From Aspidapion aeneum (Eukaryota > Arthropoda > Insecta > Coleoptera > Brentidae), in NCBI GenBank assembly GCA_963576565.1, contig CAUYVT010000094.1, forward strand, positions 1 through 64,000: DNA of 64,000 nucleotides, given 5' to 3'. How positions within the stretch are numbered: position 1 is the stretch's first letter; each line of letters starts with the position of its first letter. The notes beneath the pieces were generated by a model. That model had not been told where the DNA came from. It worked only from the letters and a program-made list of their open reading frames with translations, and did no database searches. Made by a program: the position numbers and the translations under genes. Of the stretch, positions 10,674-23,604 are shown piece after piece.

Positions 10674-11224
10674 CCTTTTCAGGAAAACGGGTGGCGCGAG
10701 AAATTTTTGTTTTCACCATAAATTTACGACAAATATTTCATACATTAATTTTAATTTTTTTCTAAGGTTTTTTAGTTGAGACTCAACTCAACTTATGAAT
10801 TTTTGTAGAGCGGGGGCCGCCGCCAACCTAAAATCTTGCACCGGGCGCCGATCATCCTATAGTTACGACGCTGAAATTGACATTTATGAAAAATTCGACA
10901 GTTGTTCCTGTTTTGTAGTATTTCATTTCTGTATTTATACCTATTATTCGCATTGGAGGAAAAAGAAAAATCTCCCTCGAATACAGACTACCGTCACAAT
11001 TCTGAAATGTCGTGTTATTATCTACGTTCGGTATTTGCATCTCAGACGCGACAGATTTTTGGTCACGTGATTACAGATTAGTCTGAGCAAATTGGAATTA
11101 ACGAACGTGCCGGATCAAATCGATTAAATTTTTATAAATGGTTATAACCTTACCTTTTCGTAATTTTTTGATTGTTTTGCTTGCGGTTTTTTTTATTAAG
11201 ACTTTTAGAAATTTTGTGTTGCTC

Positions 11225-14200
11225 ATGCCTATCACTAAGGCAATTTTGGCCATTACTCATGGCCATCAATTAATATTTGATGATGATAAGGATGAGGAGG
11301 AACAAGCAGGTCCTTGTGCAAAAATTGAGGGATATGCAGAAGAAGTAGTGTCATATTGTTCTGCCAAGCAGTTTCAACAACATTTTCGTATGACACCAAC
11401 AACCTTTGAAGACTTTCTCCAAAAGCTTCATAATGTAATAAGAAGAAAAGTTGAAGCGGGTCATCCAGCAATATTGCTGGAAAAACAAGCAATGGTTATA
11501 TTGTGGTGTTTAGCCAATATAGAGAGTTTCCGGTAAGTAGGCACTGAAGGCTGGTTTAGATTATATTCAAGTTGCGGTTTCCCCCTTTCCAATGCCCAAA
11601 ACGGCAACAACAAGTTTTTTGTTTATGGTCTATGCACAGGGTAAACCTTGCACCTATGCCTGCAAGACATTTTGTGCTAGAAAATTCCCAAAAATTCTTG
11701 TGATAATCATTGAAAATTTAGTTTTATGGATTTTTAATTAATAAATAAGTTTTTAAATTTTTAGAAGTGTTGCTGATCGATTTGGAATATCTTAATCAAC
11801 ATGCTGGGTGACACTTTATAAGATGTGTGAACTCATTCTTGAAGTAAACAAAACCTTTAAAATTATTTGTTGGCCATCTCAAAGGCGTTCACAAAGGATA
11901 AGAGATGGTTTTAGAGAAATTAATGGCTTTACTTATACCCCACGTTCAAGGTTATTTAAAACTGGTTTAAATTAACCCACCATGAAAACTTCAGGGTACC
12001 AAGGCAGTCAAATTCTAATCTTTCTTGGTTTAAGGCTAACTTTAGGCGGTAAGTTCTTAAACTACAAATAATTCACACTACTACTACAGTCTATACCCTT
12101 ACACTTTCATGTGGGTTTAATGTTAAATCCGGTCTAAGTCCTTGGGGGTCAGGGGGATACCGTTTACAGAAAGTTTTGAACAGATAAAAAGGTTGGATAG
12201 ATTTTACTAATAATTTAGACACAAGTGATTTACATCAAACCCTTGATCAAATCCTAAAATTTAAGAAATTTTTTTCTGGCATTTAAATTTTCCAAAAAGT
12301 ATATTAACCATTGAGTTTTATAAGGCCCTGAAAAGGCCTTTAGAGACGGAAAGACAAGGCATTTTTTATTGACCCTATCCAATTTGGTTTCTAGGGGCGG
12401 GTATTTCTTTTACAATAAAAACAGAGATAGACATTATTGAACATGTGAAACGGACAAAGATTTGAAGATTTTTGCATGCTAATAACACCCCTAGACAATA
12501 TATGGGTACTTTTATCTCTTTCACACTGACGGCTTAAGTACGACAGAAAAGCAGCTGGCTAATTTTAATCCACCTGCCGTATTTTGAGTGATTCAACCTG
12601 CTAGTCGGTTTATACAGGGAAAACTGATAGACAATGTCTCAGTACGGAAATGAATTTTTTTGAATTTCGTGCGGGAATATAACAAAAAGAAATCTTAAAA
12701 ACGTTTAAAAACAAGTTTAGAAGTAACTATTTGAGTTCAAACATGGTGAGAAATTGTTTTTTGTGCAAAAGAAGAAAAAAAATTCGATGAAAAAACAACA
12801 TTTCATGGGTAAGTCGTCTTGACGAGTTTTTGCTAAAACACGAGAAAGTTCAGTAGCGTCACGATAGATAGTTTTTTCTGCGACCTTGCGATTTTACCCT
12901 CACACATTTTGATTCAAAAAGTGTCACTTCCCCGCACTTATAAGATTATTTTTTAATAATAATTTGTCCTGAAATGTGTTGCAGTCTAGGACAACTGGGT
13001 GGCAGGCCAACTGGGCGCCGGGCCAATTGGACACCGGGCCAACTGGGCGCCGGACTAAAATATTTTTTTTTGATAAAATGTGCAGATGAAAAACAAAATA
13101 GATATATTATTATTTATGCAAAAACGAGTGTTGAAATTTTGGTAGGTTTAGAGTTCTGCTAACCTGATAACATAAAATTTACGTTTTTGATTACAAGAAT
13201 GGCGAATTCAAAATTGCGGATTTTTTTATTTTTAAACCGATTTGTCTCAAACTTGAAAGTTTAAAGTGTTTGGGATCACTTAATACAGTTTTACCCTCAA
13301 AATTAAAAAAATTAAAATGGCGGTTTCAAAATGGAGGACTTTCTTATTTATGCATCGATATGTATGTATGTATGTATATGGAACTTGGCGGTGTTTCAAG
13401 TCGCTAATAATTTTTTACTCAAACTCATAAAAAATTTAAAATGGCGGATCCAAAATGGTGGATTTCTTTATTTTTAAACGGATTTGTCTCAAACTTGAAA
13501 GTTTGCAGTGCATGAGATCACTTAATACAGTTTTATACTCAAACTTAAAAAAATTTAAATGGCGGACTTTCTTATTTATGTATCGATATGTATCAAAATA
13601 TGGAACTTTTGACTCAAACTCATAAAAAATTCAAAATGGCGGATCCAAAATGGTGGGTTTCTTTATTTTTCAACGGATTTGTCTCATATGTCTCAAACTT
13701 GAAAGTTTGCAGTGCTTAAGGTCACTTAATACAATTTGTGACTCACACTTGCAAATGGCAGACTTTTATAGCTTAATACAAAATATGACTCAAGTTTAAA
13801 GAAAGAAATGTAATATTTTAAGCTTAAGACAAATTGGTTAGTAAATAAAAAAGTCTGTCATGTTGGATTCGCAATTTTAACTTATTTGTAAAAAAAAGTT
13901 TGTGCAAAAAATATAGTTAAAACATAATAGGTAATTTACTTCTTTAAATATTTTAGGAGCAATGGGCTGCATAGATGGTAGCCCCATTCGAATTCTTCAG
14001 CCCAAAATCATCCCAATTCATATTGTAACAGGAAAAGTTTTCATTCAGTTCTTTTTCAAGGAGTCTGTGACAATAAAAAATTGTTTATAGATGTGTATGC
14101 AGGAGAACCCGGCTCAATGCACGATAGCCGACTTTTTTAAAAATCGGATCTCTCAAGAGGAATTAAAAATGGATCTTTAGAATTTTTTGAAGAATCTTTT

Positions 14201-14503
14201 ATTTTAGGCGATTTAGCATACAAGTTAACCACACATGTATTTGTGGGATTCCAAGATAATGGCAATCTTAGCAATCGGCAAAAACAGTTTAACCTACTAA
14301 GCCAGATACGGGTAAAAATAGAGAACACTTTTGCCTTGTTAAAAGGTAGATTCAGAAGACTAAAGTATATGGAAACAGTGAGACTGAACCTAATTTGCTT
14401 CTTAATAATTGTAGCAGCCTGCATTTTGCACAACATATGCATTTTAAATGGGGATCTAGCAGATGACATTATGAATATTGTTGAAGAAATGGAAGAAGAA
14501 TGA
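11225..14503 (+). pseudogene. PIF/Harbinger transposase (HARBI1-like), three exons, broken
   Basis: Would be the DDE nuclease of a PIF/Harbinger transposon. Exon 1 (11225-11532; an in-frame ATG also lies at 11138) encodes an acidic N end and HFRMTPTTFEDFLQKLHNVI, ending CLANIESFR at donor CG|GTAAGT. Exon 2 (11765 to about 11931) reads SVADRFGIS, has a TAA at 11793-11795, then STCWVTLYKM and ends REINGF; no donor is visible. Exon 3 starts after TTTTAG at 13957 with GAMGCIDGSPIRI (first catalytic D), shifts frame, then gives LFIDVYAGEPGSMHDSRLF (second D), a TAA at the T-run, ILGDLAYKL, and ENTFALLKGRFRRLKY (E region). AATAAA lies near 14626. The second intron (~2 kb) holds unrelated repeats. 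Two stops and a frameshift make it inactive. Confidence 0.85.
12985..13900 (+). repeat. GC minisatellite plus AAAATGGCGGA-type tandem repeat, copy 1
   Basis: About four degenerate units of CCAACTGGGCGCCGGG (12990-13050) are followed by GATAAAATGTGCAGATG and then several ~130-150-bp units, each with AAAATGGCGGA, TTTATG.ACCGAT and CTCAAACTTGAAAGTTTG. A TATG run lies at 13362-13378. The same order occurs reversed at 34080-33480. It sits inside the Harbinger pseudogene's second intron. Confidence 0.7.
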
Positions 14504-14885
14504 AATAATAATTTAAATAATGAACCATTTGACCTCATTCACAGAAATTATAGGGAAAACCAGTTGCCAGTCTAAAACGAAACCAGATTATGAACCAATT
14601 GCTTCCAAATTTATAATTTTTTCAATAAAAATTAAATAAATTATTTTTATTATTTTTCTCATCATTGTTGGCTTAGGTACAATGGATTTAAAAAATGTTT
14701 AAAAATGTATATGTACCAAAAATAGAGAGCATATAGGAACAGAAATTCTGAATTTTTAGCATACAAGCACAAAGTGTGATACAAGCAGGCAGTTTTACAT
14801 ACCTGGTTTAAAGTGTAGACCCTTTGAAAGTTTGAGTATAGTCCTAACCTTTTTATAGCTTTAGTTGTAAAAACACTGAAGATTT

Positions 14886-15503
14886 CAGATTCTATTGTTA
14901 TACTACAAGAGCCCGTAACACAGAACTCTACGTTATCCGTACCATTAAAATTCATATTCAACAAGTGTCATATTAGCGTACACAAAGGTGTGCCCACTTT
15001 AGTTAACAACCAGACGTGGCCTGAAGTCGCTAATTAAGCAAAATGTATGAAAAGATTTACAGGTGCGTTAACATCTTATAGTATCAGTTTAGACTCTATT
15101 GCAAGTATGTCATATAAACCCATTTATAAAAATATGATGATACTGCCACAACTCACCCCAGCTGGAGGACAGGCATACGCTCTTAAGTAAAATTTCATCT
15201 GTCGTTAAACTTGCATAAACGAGAAGCAGCATATTTTTTTTGACACATATGTCAGTTACGCCCCCCTTATATATGTCTCTCATGCTGCCTTGCTGCTGCC
15301 TGGTTGCTGATAAGGCACATCATCTAGATGATAAGGGTTTTTAACACCCACGGACGTAAATTGATAACAAGATAATTTTTATAAAATAGCTGTCATGTAG
15401 AGCCGGCAAGTTTAAAATAACTATGCTGCCCGACGTCCATTTGGCATACGCTAGGCACACCAGTGAAAATTATAAAATATTTTTGTTTCAAGTCACATCA
15501 AGA
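14886..15503. repeat. Outer border of the left arm of a ~22-kb inverted repeat
   Basis: 14886-15045 is the near-exact reverse complement of 36590-36745, including TTAGCGTACACAAAGGTGTG and CGTTATCCGTACCATTAAAA. Similarity continues inward: 15085-15200 matches 36590-36440 reversed (for example ATATGATNATACTGCCACA). No coding was seen. Further out (14640-14885) the similarity fades. Confidence 0.75.
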
Positions 15504-16790
15504 TGGTTTTTAACAATTGTGTGTCTTATGGACCTTCAAATACTGAGTTGACTATTCTGCCAAACATTTACCTTACCAAAGGACTGACACACCTTCTGTA
15601 ATTATATTTGAAGCTGAAACTCACGCACATTACTAAATAACAAAATGGTTTCTAATTACTGTGTGTCATGTGGACCCTCAAATACTAAATTGACTATGCT
15701 GCCAAAGATCTGCCTGACCGAACGAATAGCACATCTCCTGTAATTGTTTGTGAGGCTGAACTCACCCACTTTTCTAACTAGCAAGATAGTTTTTTATTAC
15801 TGTATGTCATGTGGACCCTCAAATACTAAATTGAGTGTGCTGCCAATCATCTGCTTGACCGAAGGAATGACACACCTCCTCTAATTATATTTGAGGCTGA
15901 AACTTACCTACATACCTAACTAACAATATGGTTTTTAATTATTGTGTGTCATGTGAACCCTCAAATACTAAATTCACTATGCTGGCAAACATCTGCCTAA
16001 CCGAAGGAACAGTACATCTCCTATAATTATATTTAAGGTTAAAAGTGACCTACGTTAGTAAATATAAAGATGTTTTAAAATTATTGTGTGTCATGTGGAC
16101 CCTCACATAGTAAACTGACTATGCTGCCCAACATCTGCCTGACCGAAGGAATGGCACACCCCTTAATATTATATTCAACCCTGAAACTTACCCACATTAT
16201 TAAATGCAGGATGGTTTTTTATCATTGTGTGTCATGTGGACTCTCAAATACTAAATTCACTATGCTGCCAAACATCTGGCTCACCGAAAAAATGGCACAT
16301 CTCCTCTAGTTATATTTAAGGCTAAAACTCACCTATATTAGTAAATACCAAAATATTTTTTATTTATTGTGTGTTATGTGGACCTTCAAATACCTAATTG
16401 ACTGCTGCCAAACATCTGCCTGACCAAAGGAATGGCACACCTCCTCTAATGATATTTGAAGCTGAAACTCACCCACATTACTAAATAGCAAGATGGTTTT
16501 TCATTATTGTGTGTAATGCGAAGCCTCAAATACTAAATTGACTCTTCTGCCAAATATCTGCCTGGCCGAAGGAATGGCACACCTCCTCTAATTATATTTG
16601 ATGCAGAAACTCCCCTATATTACTAAATACCAAGATGGTTTTTAATTATTGGGTGTCATATGAACCATCAAATACTAAATTGACTATACTGCCAAACATT
16701 TGCCTGACCGAAACTTATCTACATTACTAAACATCAGGATGATTTTGAATTATTGCGTGTCATATGGACCCCTAAATGCTAAATTAACTC
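15504..16790 (+). repeat. Tandem array of ~141-bp units (left arm)
   Basis: The phrase ATTGTGTGTCATGTGGACC begins at about 15513, 15656, 15797, 15938, 16080, 16220, 16361, 16502, 16644 and 16750, a period of 141-142 bp. Each unit has ATGCTGCCAAACATCTGCC, GAAGGAATGGCACACC and CTGAAACTCACCCACATTAC. About nine full units are present; the last is shortened by ~35 bp. The reverse complement is related to the units at 34378-36300. Confidence 0.9.
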
Positions 16791-17214
16791 TGCTGCCAAA
16801 CATCTGACCACTGACAGCACGTGTTTTGTACCAACGAACAGGTAATTGCGCTCGGGACCAGCATGCGGAGGTACGTATTTTCATATGAAAAGGGCAGGGG
16901 ACAATTCGTCGCGGCCGATTCGCTGTGATCCAATTCGCGGCGATCCGATGCGCCGCGGGGACAATTTGCCGCCGGCCGATTCGCCGCGGGGACAATTTGC
17001 CACGAGATTTTTTGATTTATGATGTTACCATTGGCAATTGTTTAAACAGTTTTATTTAGCTTGACTTCATATAATATATCTGTTTATTTGTTTGATCATA
17101 ACTTTTTTCAAACTTTTCCAACTAAATATTTGGTGGTTAGGGTACAATTAAAAAAAAATATATTTGAAAAATTTTTATAATTATTATTTATATTTTGAAA
17201 AGGATTTTCTCATT
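16791..17214 (+). repeat. GC-rich degenerate minisatellite and AT-rich spacer
   Basis: 16900-17000 holds repeated GGGGACAATTTGCCGC and GGCCGATTCGCC-type motifs in otherwise AT-rich surroundings; a run of AT-rich sequence follows to 17214. The position matches the GC minisatellite at 34010-34080 in the opposite arm. Confidence 0.6.
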
Positions 17215-18420
17215 TATGGACCGATATGCATGAAACTCGGAACTTTGTGATCTTTCAGGTCGCTGATTATTATTTTTAACAAACTAAAAAAAAACAAAAT
17301 GGCCTATCAAAAATGGCGGACTTTCCCATTTATGAACCAATATGCATCAAATTCAGAACTTTGGGGCGCTTCAGGTTGCTGATTATGATTTCTAACTTAA
17401 ACTTAAAAAAAAATCAAAATGGCGCGTTTTCCCATGTATGAACCGATTTGCATCAAACTCGAAACTTTGCGATCTTTCAGGTCGCTGATTATTGTTTTTA
17501 ACTGAAACTAAAAAAAATGCAAAATGGCGAATCAAAAATGACGGACTTTCCCATTTATGATCCAATATGCATTAAATTCGGAACTTTGGGTTGTTTTAGG
17601 TCCCTGATTATGATTTCTATCTTAAACTTTAAAAATATCAAAATGGCGTTTTCACAATGGCCTAGTTTTGTCAAGCTTGACATTTTGCAGTGTTGAGGTC
17701 ACTAAATACAGTTTTTTCGTCAAACTTTAAAAAATTAAAATGGCGGATCTAAAATGTCGGACTTTCTTAATTATCAGCCGATATGTTTCAAATATGGAAC
17801 TTGGGAATAAACTGCTGTAAAAGTTATAAAAAATTTAAAATTGTGCTCCAAAATGGCGGATTTCCGTATTTACTAACCGATGTGTTTCAAACGTAAAAGA
17901 TTGGTTTGCTTGAGGTCACTTAATACAATTTATTTAAACTTAAAAAAAAATTTAATGGGGTATTCAAAATGGCGAACTTTTCCATTTATAAATCGGTATG
18001 TATGAAATTTGGAACTTCGCGGTATTTTAAATCGCTGATTATGATTTTTTGACCCAAACTTAAAAAAGTACAATTGCGGATGCAACATTGCGATTTTATA
18101 CATAGCGATTCATGAATAAGAAACTCCGCCATTTTGATTTTTTTGTAAGTGTGAGTCTTAAACTGTATTAAGTGACCTTAAGCAATGCAATCTTTCAAGA
18201 TTGAGATAAATCGGTTAGTAAATACAAAATAGCACTATTTTGGATTCGTTATTTTTAATTTTTTTGGAGTATGAGTCAAAAATCATATTCAGACTTGAAA
18301 AATATCGGTTCATAAATAAAAAAGTCCGCCATTTTGGATTCGTTATTTTTAATTTTTACGGAGTTACCATTTTGGACCCGCAATTGTTGTAATGAAAATC
18401 GTAAATTGTATTGTTAACAG
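17215..18420. repeat. AAAATGGCGGA-type repeat block with an orientation switch
   Basis: From 17215 to about 18060 the units read forward (AAAATGGCG, TTTATGAACCGATATG). From about 18100 to 18370 they read reversed (CCGCCATTTTG, AATCGGTTAGTAAATA). The block ends in AAATTGTATTGTTAACAGAA (18400-18420), also found at 33838-33857 as AAATTGTATTGTTACCAGAA. The internal switch makes the block a foldback in itself. Confidence 0.75.
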
Positions 18421-18778
18421 AACACTACGCCTACCAAATTTTAAATTTCGAATTAATTCGTGTGACGCTAGCCACTGATAATAATTTAAAGACGGATAAG
18501 CAGGAGTGTGAATCACGTACGTTTTAAATATATCTGTACTGCTAAAGCGTATTAAAACCATAATGTGGAAAATGACTGCTACAAGCGTTCCGTTCTCATT
18601 GGATTTGGAATAACATTTGAAAAGGACTGCTTTCAAATGAGTTTGGCAATTTGTCAATGCTCTGTGATTTAACGTTGTCAAAATTGAAGTTAATTCTTAT
18701 TTTCATTTAAGGGGGCAAACTTCGCCCGAAAACTTACCATCTGACAACACTGATATCCCATTTTTAGGCCGAATCTTT

Positions 18779-19611
18779 GGCTCTGGAACGAAATAGCGAT
18801 GTAGAAAATAGCGAGTATTAAATTAGCGGTACCGAAATAGCGATAATCAAAATAACGATTTAATAAAAGGACGACTATTAAAATAGCGATGTAACAAAAT
18901 GGCGATTTAACAAAATAGCGATTGTATCAAAATAGCGATGTAACAAAATAGCGATGTAACAAAATAGTGACTATCAAAATAGCTATGTAACAAAATAGCG
19001 ACTATCCAAATAGCGATGTAACAAAATAGCGATTATCAAAATAGCGATTATCAAAATAGCGATATTTTGGTTCGGTTTTGGCATATAGTTCGACAAAGGG
19101 GTTTCTTTCTATCAATTTTTTTCAAAAAAAAACTTCCCTGACTTCTTTCTCGGGATCCTAGTGGGTGTGAATCTGAACCGAACCGAACCGAACCAGCATA
19201 TTTAAAACAAAAACTCTCCAGACTTCTTTTGAACCGAAACAAACTGAACCAAATTTGGTTCAGTTTGGTTCGGTTTGGTGCGATTCGGTTCGGATTCACA
19301 CCCTCTAGGATCCTGGAAAAGAAGTCAGGGAAGATTTTTTTTGAAAAAATTTGTTAGAAAGGTTTGGTTTGGATTGGTTTGGTTCGATTCGGTTTGGTTT
19401 GATTCGGTATTTTGATACATCGCTATTTTGATACATCGCTATTTTGATTGTCGCTATTTTTATACATCGCTATTTTGATTGTCGCTATTTGATACATCGC
19501 TATTTTGATATATCGCTGTTTTGTTATAAACGCTATTTTGATAGTCGCTGTTTCATTACATCGCTATTTTGATAGTCGCTATTTTGTACATCGCTATTTC
19601 GTTCCAGAGCC
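18779..19611. mobile_element. Foldback (FB/MULE-type) element with 9-bp target duplication
   Basis: An 833-bp insert is flanked by CGAATCTTT at 18770-18778 and 19612-19620. It begins GGCTCTGGAACGAAATAGCG and ends with the exact reverse complement. The arms consist of a 16-18-bp minisatellite (CAAAATAGCGATGTAA-like) running to ~19070 and returning reversed from ~19405. The centre is a second inverted repeat built on GAACCGAAC/GTTCGGTTC and GGATCCTAG-type blocks. Tandem repeats inside long terminal arms plus a 9-bp duplication match Drosophila Foldback elements, which are Mutator-like. There is no transposase frame. Confidence 0.9.
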
Positions 19612-19620
19612 CGAATCTTT

Positions 19621-21177
19621 ATCCTAATAGAAATTAGAAAGCGGAATGCGTCGAAATTTTGCGAGGTGGTTTTTTAAAGCATTTTTAACAAACGTATCTT
19701 GGCAGTAATTCATCACTAATTCATCTTATTTAAAAATTTTTTAAAAAGTTATCGCTAAAACCCAAGAAATCTTTCAAAACAATGTTTGGCATTTTAGTAG
19801 CCTAGTTGTGTTATAGAAAACTGTAGCGAAATTCTTTCGTTTTTTATATTTTTTGGAAATATACAAAAGAATATCAAAATTCTAACAAGGTACGTTTGAC
19901 AATGTTAAAAAAGTCTTTTATATGAACAGAAAAAATGTTTTAATTAGTTTTTTACAGACGAAATCTATTAGAATTTGTAAAAGCGTAGTCAATTTTATAT
20001 TTTCTGAAGTATAAATCAGACAAGAGCCATCGACCTCCTGACTGAAGCGCCACCCTCATATAACGGGGGCGAGCCAATTCGATAAAGAAAATTTAATTAA
20101 AATCATGTGACCCGGATTTTCAGATTATTTTCAGTTACTTTAAACAAATAAAATGTTCTTTAATATAACTTAAATGCATATAAGTAAGTATGTAGAGACA
20201 TACAATTTTTTCTATTTACAAAAATTTGTTTGAACCTACCAAACAAAATCAGGGGATTACGAACCGATTCATAAGATAGTTTGTGATAATAGTAATTTAC
20301 CTAATTACTGCGGAAGAGGCACTAAACACACGCGTTAGGTATGTACGTACAATATTTTTTTTCTACGTGGTTGTGGAAACAAAAATAAAGCACAACATTA
20401 CAAACAACTGATTTATTATATTTAATTTAAAATAATTGCCGAAAACTTAACTTCCTATCCTAACTTAACGGCATCTTCGGATTATGAGATGTTCGTTTTC
20501 ATATTCTGGATCATAGATATCAGAAGGTCCTTAATATCTTTGTTCTGGATGTATTTGGCGGCAGGCTCATATTGTGGCTAAATCTTCTTCGGGCTTATCG
20601 GTATTTTCTACCACAGTAAACAAATATTTTTTTTCTATTTTTATTTATAATAAGATGAAACATCACCCCCTAATACTTGACGAAAAAATAGGCTTTGTTG
20701 TTTACTCTATTCTTTTATTTTTCCTGTTGCTATTGGAAAACTAGCCCAATTGTTTTTTTTGGCATAAATTAACGTCAGTGCCAAACTCAAAATGTGTTGT
20801 TTGTTTGTACTAGATTGTTAATTATGACATCTAATATATCCTAATTTACAATTAGGACTGTCATCCATTGTCATCCTTAAAATTTTAGTAAAGCCCACAA
20901 TTTTTGAACCGAGTCGGTGGCCCTATGACTCTAATATGTAGTGCCAACTTTTGACTGATATTTAAATATTTTGCCTTGTTGTCTTTTGCTTGAAAAATTG
21001 CCAAAATCGAATTTGTCGCCTTAAAAAAAATTATTTTTATTTTGGCACTTACTTGGCATTTTTTAAACAAATTAAAACGTATTTGTCCTAGGGCCTAAGG
21101 TAAATGATATTGGATGTTTAAACCTTAGAAAAGAGATGGGGCTGAAAGCGCAGCAACCAGTTATTAGTAGTAGCCTA
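19621..21177. other. Mostly unannotatable; weak coding trace on the minus strand
   Basis: AT-rich. On the minus strand at about 20640-20475, two overlapping frames read VVENTDKPEEDLAT and, one base shifted, QYEPAAKYIQNKDIKDLLIS ending ...MKTNIS and a stop, with an ATAATAAA-type signal after it. This may be a retroelement ORF1 end or a gene fragment; no family is assigned. Nothing else was recognised. Confidence 0.3.
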
Positions 21178-21198
21178 ATAGTATAAGAGCCCAGTAGG

Positions 21199-21526
21199 CA
21201 GCGGCGTAGCGTGAGGGGGGGGGGGCGGGGGGTTCGTCGTCGCCCCCCCCCCGCCCCGAGGGTAGTGGCGCCCCATAGGTGGCCGAAGCGCCCTCAGCGT
21301 TATTAAGTCGGGCCGGTAACGGCCAATTGAGTGGGTGACAAAAAAGGAAACTAAAGATATGAAGACCTTTTTTTTTTTTTTTTTTGGTCGCAAGATTCGT
21401 GAGAGGCGCCCTTGTGACTTAGCGACCGCCCCCTCATACATGATGACCTTTTTTTTTTTTTTTGATCGCAGAGGCGCCCTTTTTAGCTGTCGCCCCCCCC
21501 TCCCTTTCGGGCACGCTACGCCGCTG
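21199..21526. mobile_element. hAT-type MITE, 328 bp, 8-bp target duplication
   Basis: A perfect 15-bp TIR (CAGCGGCGTAGCGTG and reverse complement) is flanked by CCAGTAGG at 21191-21198 and 21527-21534. An 8-bp duplication and a CAG.GGCGTAGC tip are typical of hAT elements. The interior has C-runs and two poly-T tracts (21369-21386, 21450-21463). It interrupts the left arm of the 4.9-kb element; the right arm at 26060-26067 shows the unoccupied site (CCTGCTGG). Confidence 0.9.
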
Positions 21527-22604
21527 CCAGTAGGATTTTGGGCTTGAATTGCAAACCGATACTCATATATTTTAATCGATTCATCATAAGACCATATCCC
21601 AAAAAAAATGGAGATACCTGCAAAAATCCTGCATAAACAACCCGCCATCTTTGTTTAAAGATGGCGAAAAGGAGTTTGAATCAAATGTACGTAACTTTTT
21701 TATTATGACATCGATTTTAACCAAACAAATTGTGATTAGCTTCTACTATAATGGCCTTTTATTTGTCTCTATACTATAAATTCTGTAAGTTACTCAAATA
21801 TGCAATTTTTTTTTAGGTTTTTTGATTTTTTAAAGAAAACTACTGGATTTACAAAAAAAAAACATAAAAAATAAAAAATATGCAGATTGTCAAGGTGTAT
21901 TCATTGTGGGTCTAATATTTGCTGTAGATTAAGTGGTTCTCGAGTTACACTTAAAAAACCACTAAATTGGTCTATACCTACCCCCAGGTACAAAATTTTC
22001 ATATTTTCACCAAAGTCATGAGAGTTACTAAAAAACTAGACAGATCGAAAAAGGACGTCAAGCTTAATAAGAAACGGCTATTTGTTTCAAACAGAAACTG
22101 ATACTGAGGTAGATATGGCGGCATAAACATGGCCGAAGCGTAATTTACAATTTTATTTTTGAGGGTAATTTTTTTATGTAAAACGAACCCCTACGGGGTC
22201 AAAGTGTAGCCCCGCTAAAAGGCAATTTAATTGTCTTCAAAAAAGGATAGCACACTTTTTGTGATAAAGTTAATAGTTTTCCTGAAAAGAACAAAAAATA
22301 TGCGGCATACATAATTCGATGTTTTCGTTCCATAGAAGTACGACAATGGCATGGGTCCATTAAGGGAAAAAACAATTTATGCACAGATGGGCGAATCCCA
22401 GTTTCATATTTAAACTCAGCGTCAAAAATCTTACAAAAAACATATTTGATAGTTTTCTCTTAAATTGACAGGTGGTCACGTGATTTTGGCAACTTCTTAA
22501 CGGTTTGAGCTAGAGGCTTGGTTCTTTTTTTGCTTTGTAGACAAAAATGTCCCATCAAAATTAATCACCACTGGCATGTTTTTAAATTTGTAAAAATATA
22601 TAAA

Positions 22605-23503
22605 GGGTGTCCCAAAAATCCGGGTCTACCCAAATATCTGCTGAACTATTGCAGATAACTGAACCATATTTGGTAGTGATCGATGACATCGAGAGATTTA
22701 TTTTATGCATACATTAACAAAAAAGTTTAAAAAATACATTAAGAAAAAAGTTATATTTATATTTTAGCTATTTATTCGATTTTTATTTTCTAAAAAACAC
22801 CCTGTATTTCGAAAACGGAGCAATGTCGGACTAAAGTAGGTGGCTTTTATTGTACTGACCTTTCATAGACACAGACTGTATAAGTAATTTTATCCATATT
22901 TCCGTGCTTTTCCATGTTTTTCCCGGGTATGCTGTAATTGACCAGAGGCAAACAAACAAAACCTTAAACTACATGGCAATACCAACATAAAAATATGTGT
23001 CAAAAATTCCCACGTATGAGGGATAGAGGGTATAGCTATATTTAAAAATTTGTAAAAAATGGTAAAAGAATAAGTTTGACAGTCGATAGATTTTGACACG
23101 TTTTTTTTATCATAGGCAAGGGATAGTTGGCGTACATGGGTTTTCAAAGACCTTTCAAATAAGATATCTCTCAATAGGGTTTTTGTTTAAAACAACAAAC
23201 TTGTAAATTTTGACATAAACTGAAAAAATTAGTTTTGACAGATTTGATTGTGTAGACAATTAACGGCTATATCAAAATATGTATTTAATTGTCAAATACC
23301 TTTAAAACGAGGTATCAATCGATAAGGATTTATAATTAAAATTTTTAAGTTGATCGCCCCTTTGTCGCCCCCTAACGCAGGGGCAGCACAACCGCTTCTT
23401 CATAAAATAGATCTCTTGATGTTAACGATTACTGCCAAATATGGTTCAGTTATCTTCAATAGTTTAGAAGATGTTTCAGTGGACTCAGAGTTTTGTGACA
23501 CCC
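22605..23503. mobile_element. ~0.9-kb TIR element with GGGTGTC ends
   Basis: 22605-22715 is the reverse complement of 23395-23503: both contain TAACTGAACCATATTTGG and start or end in GGGTGTC/GACACCC. The right end sits next to a TATA-rich run and reads TACAGGGTGTC on the minus strand, consistent with a TA-targeting (Tc1/mariner-like) MITE, but no clean duplication was seen on the left. It is nested in the loop of the 4.9-kb element. Confidence 0.65.
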
Positions 23504-23604
23504 TGTATACATATATATATATCTTGTTTTCGCTTACTCTCGTAGCATCTCCTTCTTACTCTCTTGGCTAATTTTAGTGCCAGGAAGAAAAGAACAGAAA
23601 TAAT

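Noticed and set aside
14137..14538. 133-aa minus-strand frame
   Set aside because: Antisense to the third exon of the Harbinger transposase.
15504..16790. CRISPR array
   Set aside because: Units are ~141 bp, homologous throughout with no unique spacers, and the DNA is eukaryotic.
19051..19299. 82-aa minus-strand frame
   Set aside because: Lies in the GAACC-type inverted repeat at the centre of the Foldback element.
21175..21648. 157-aa minus-strand frame rich in Lys and Pro
   Set aside because: Made of the poly-T and C-run interior of the hAT MITE.
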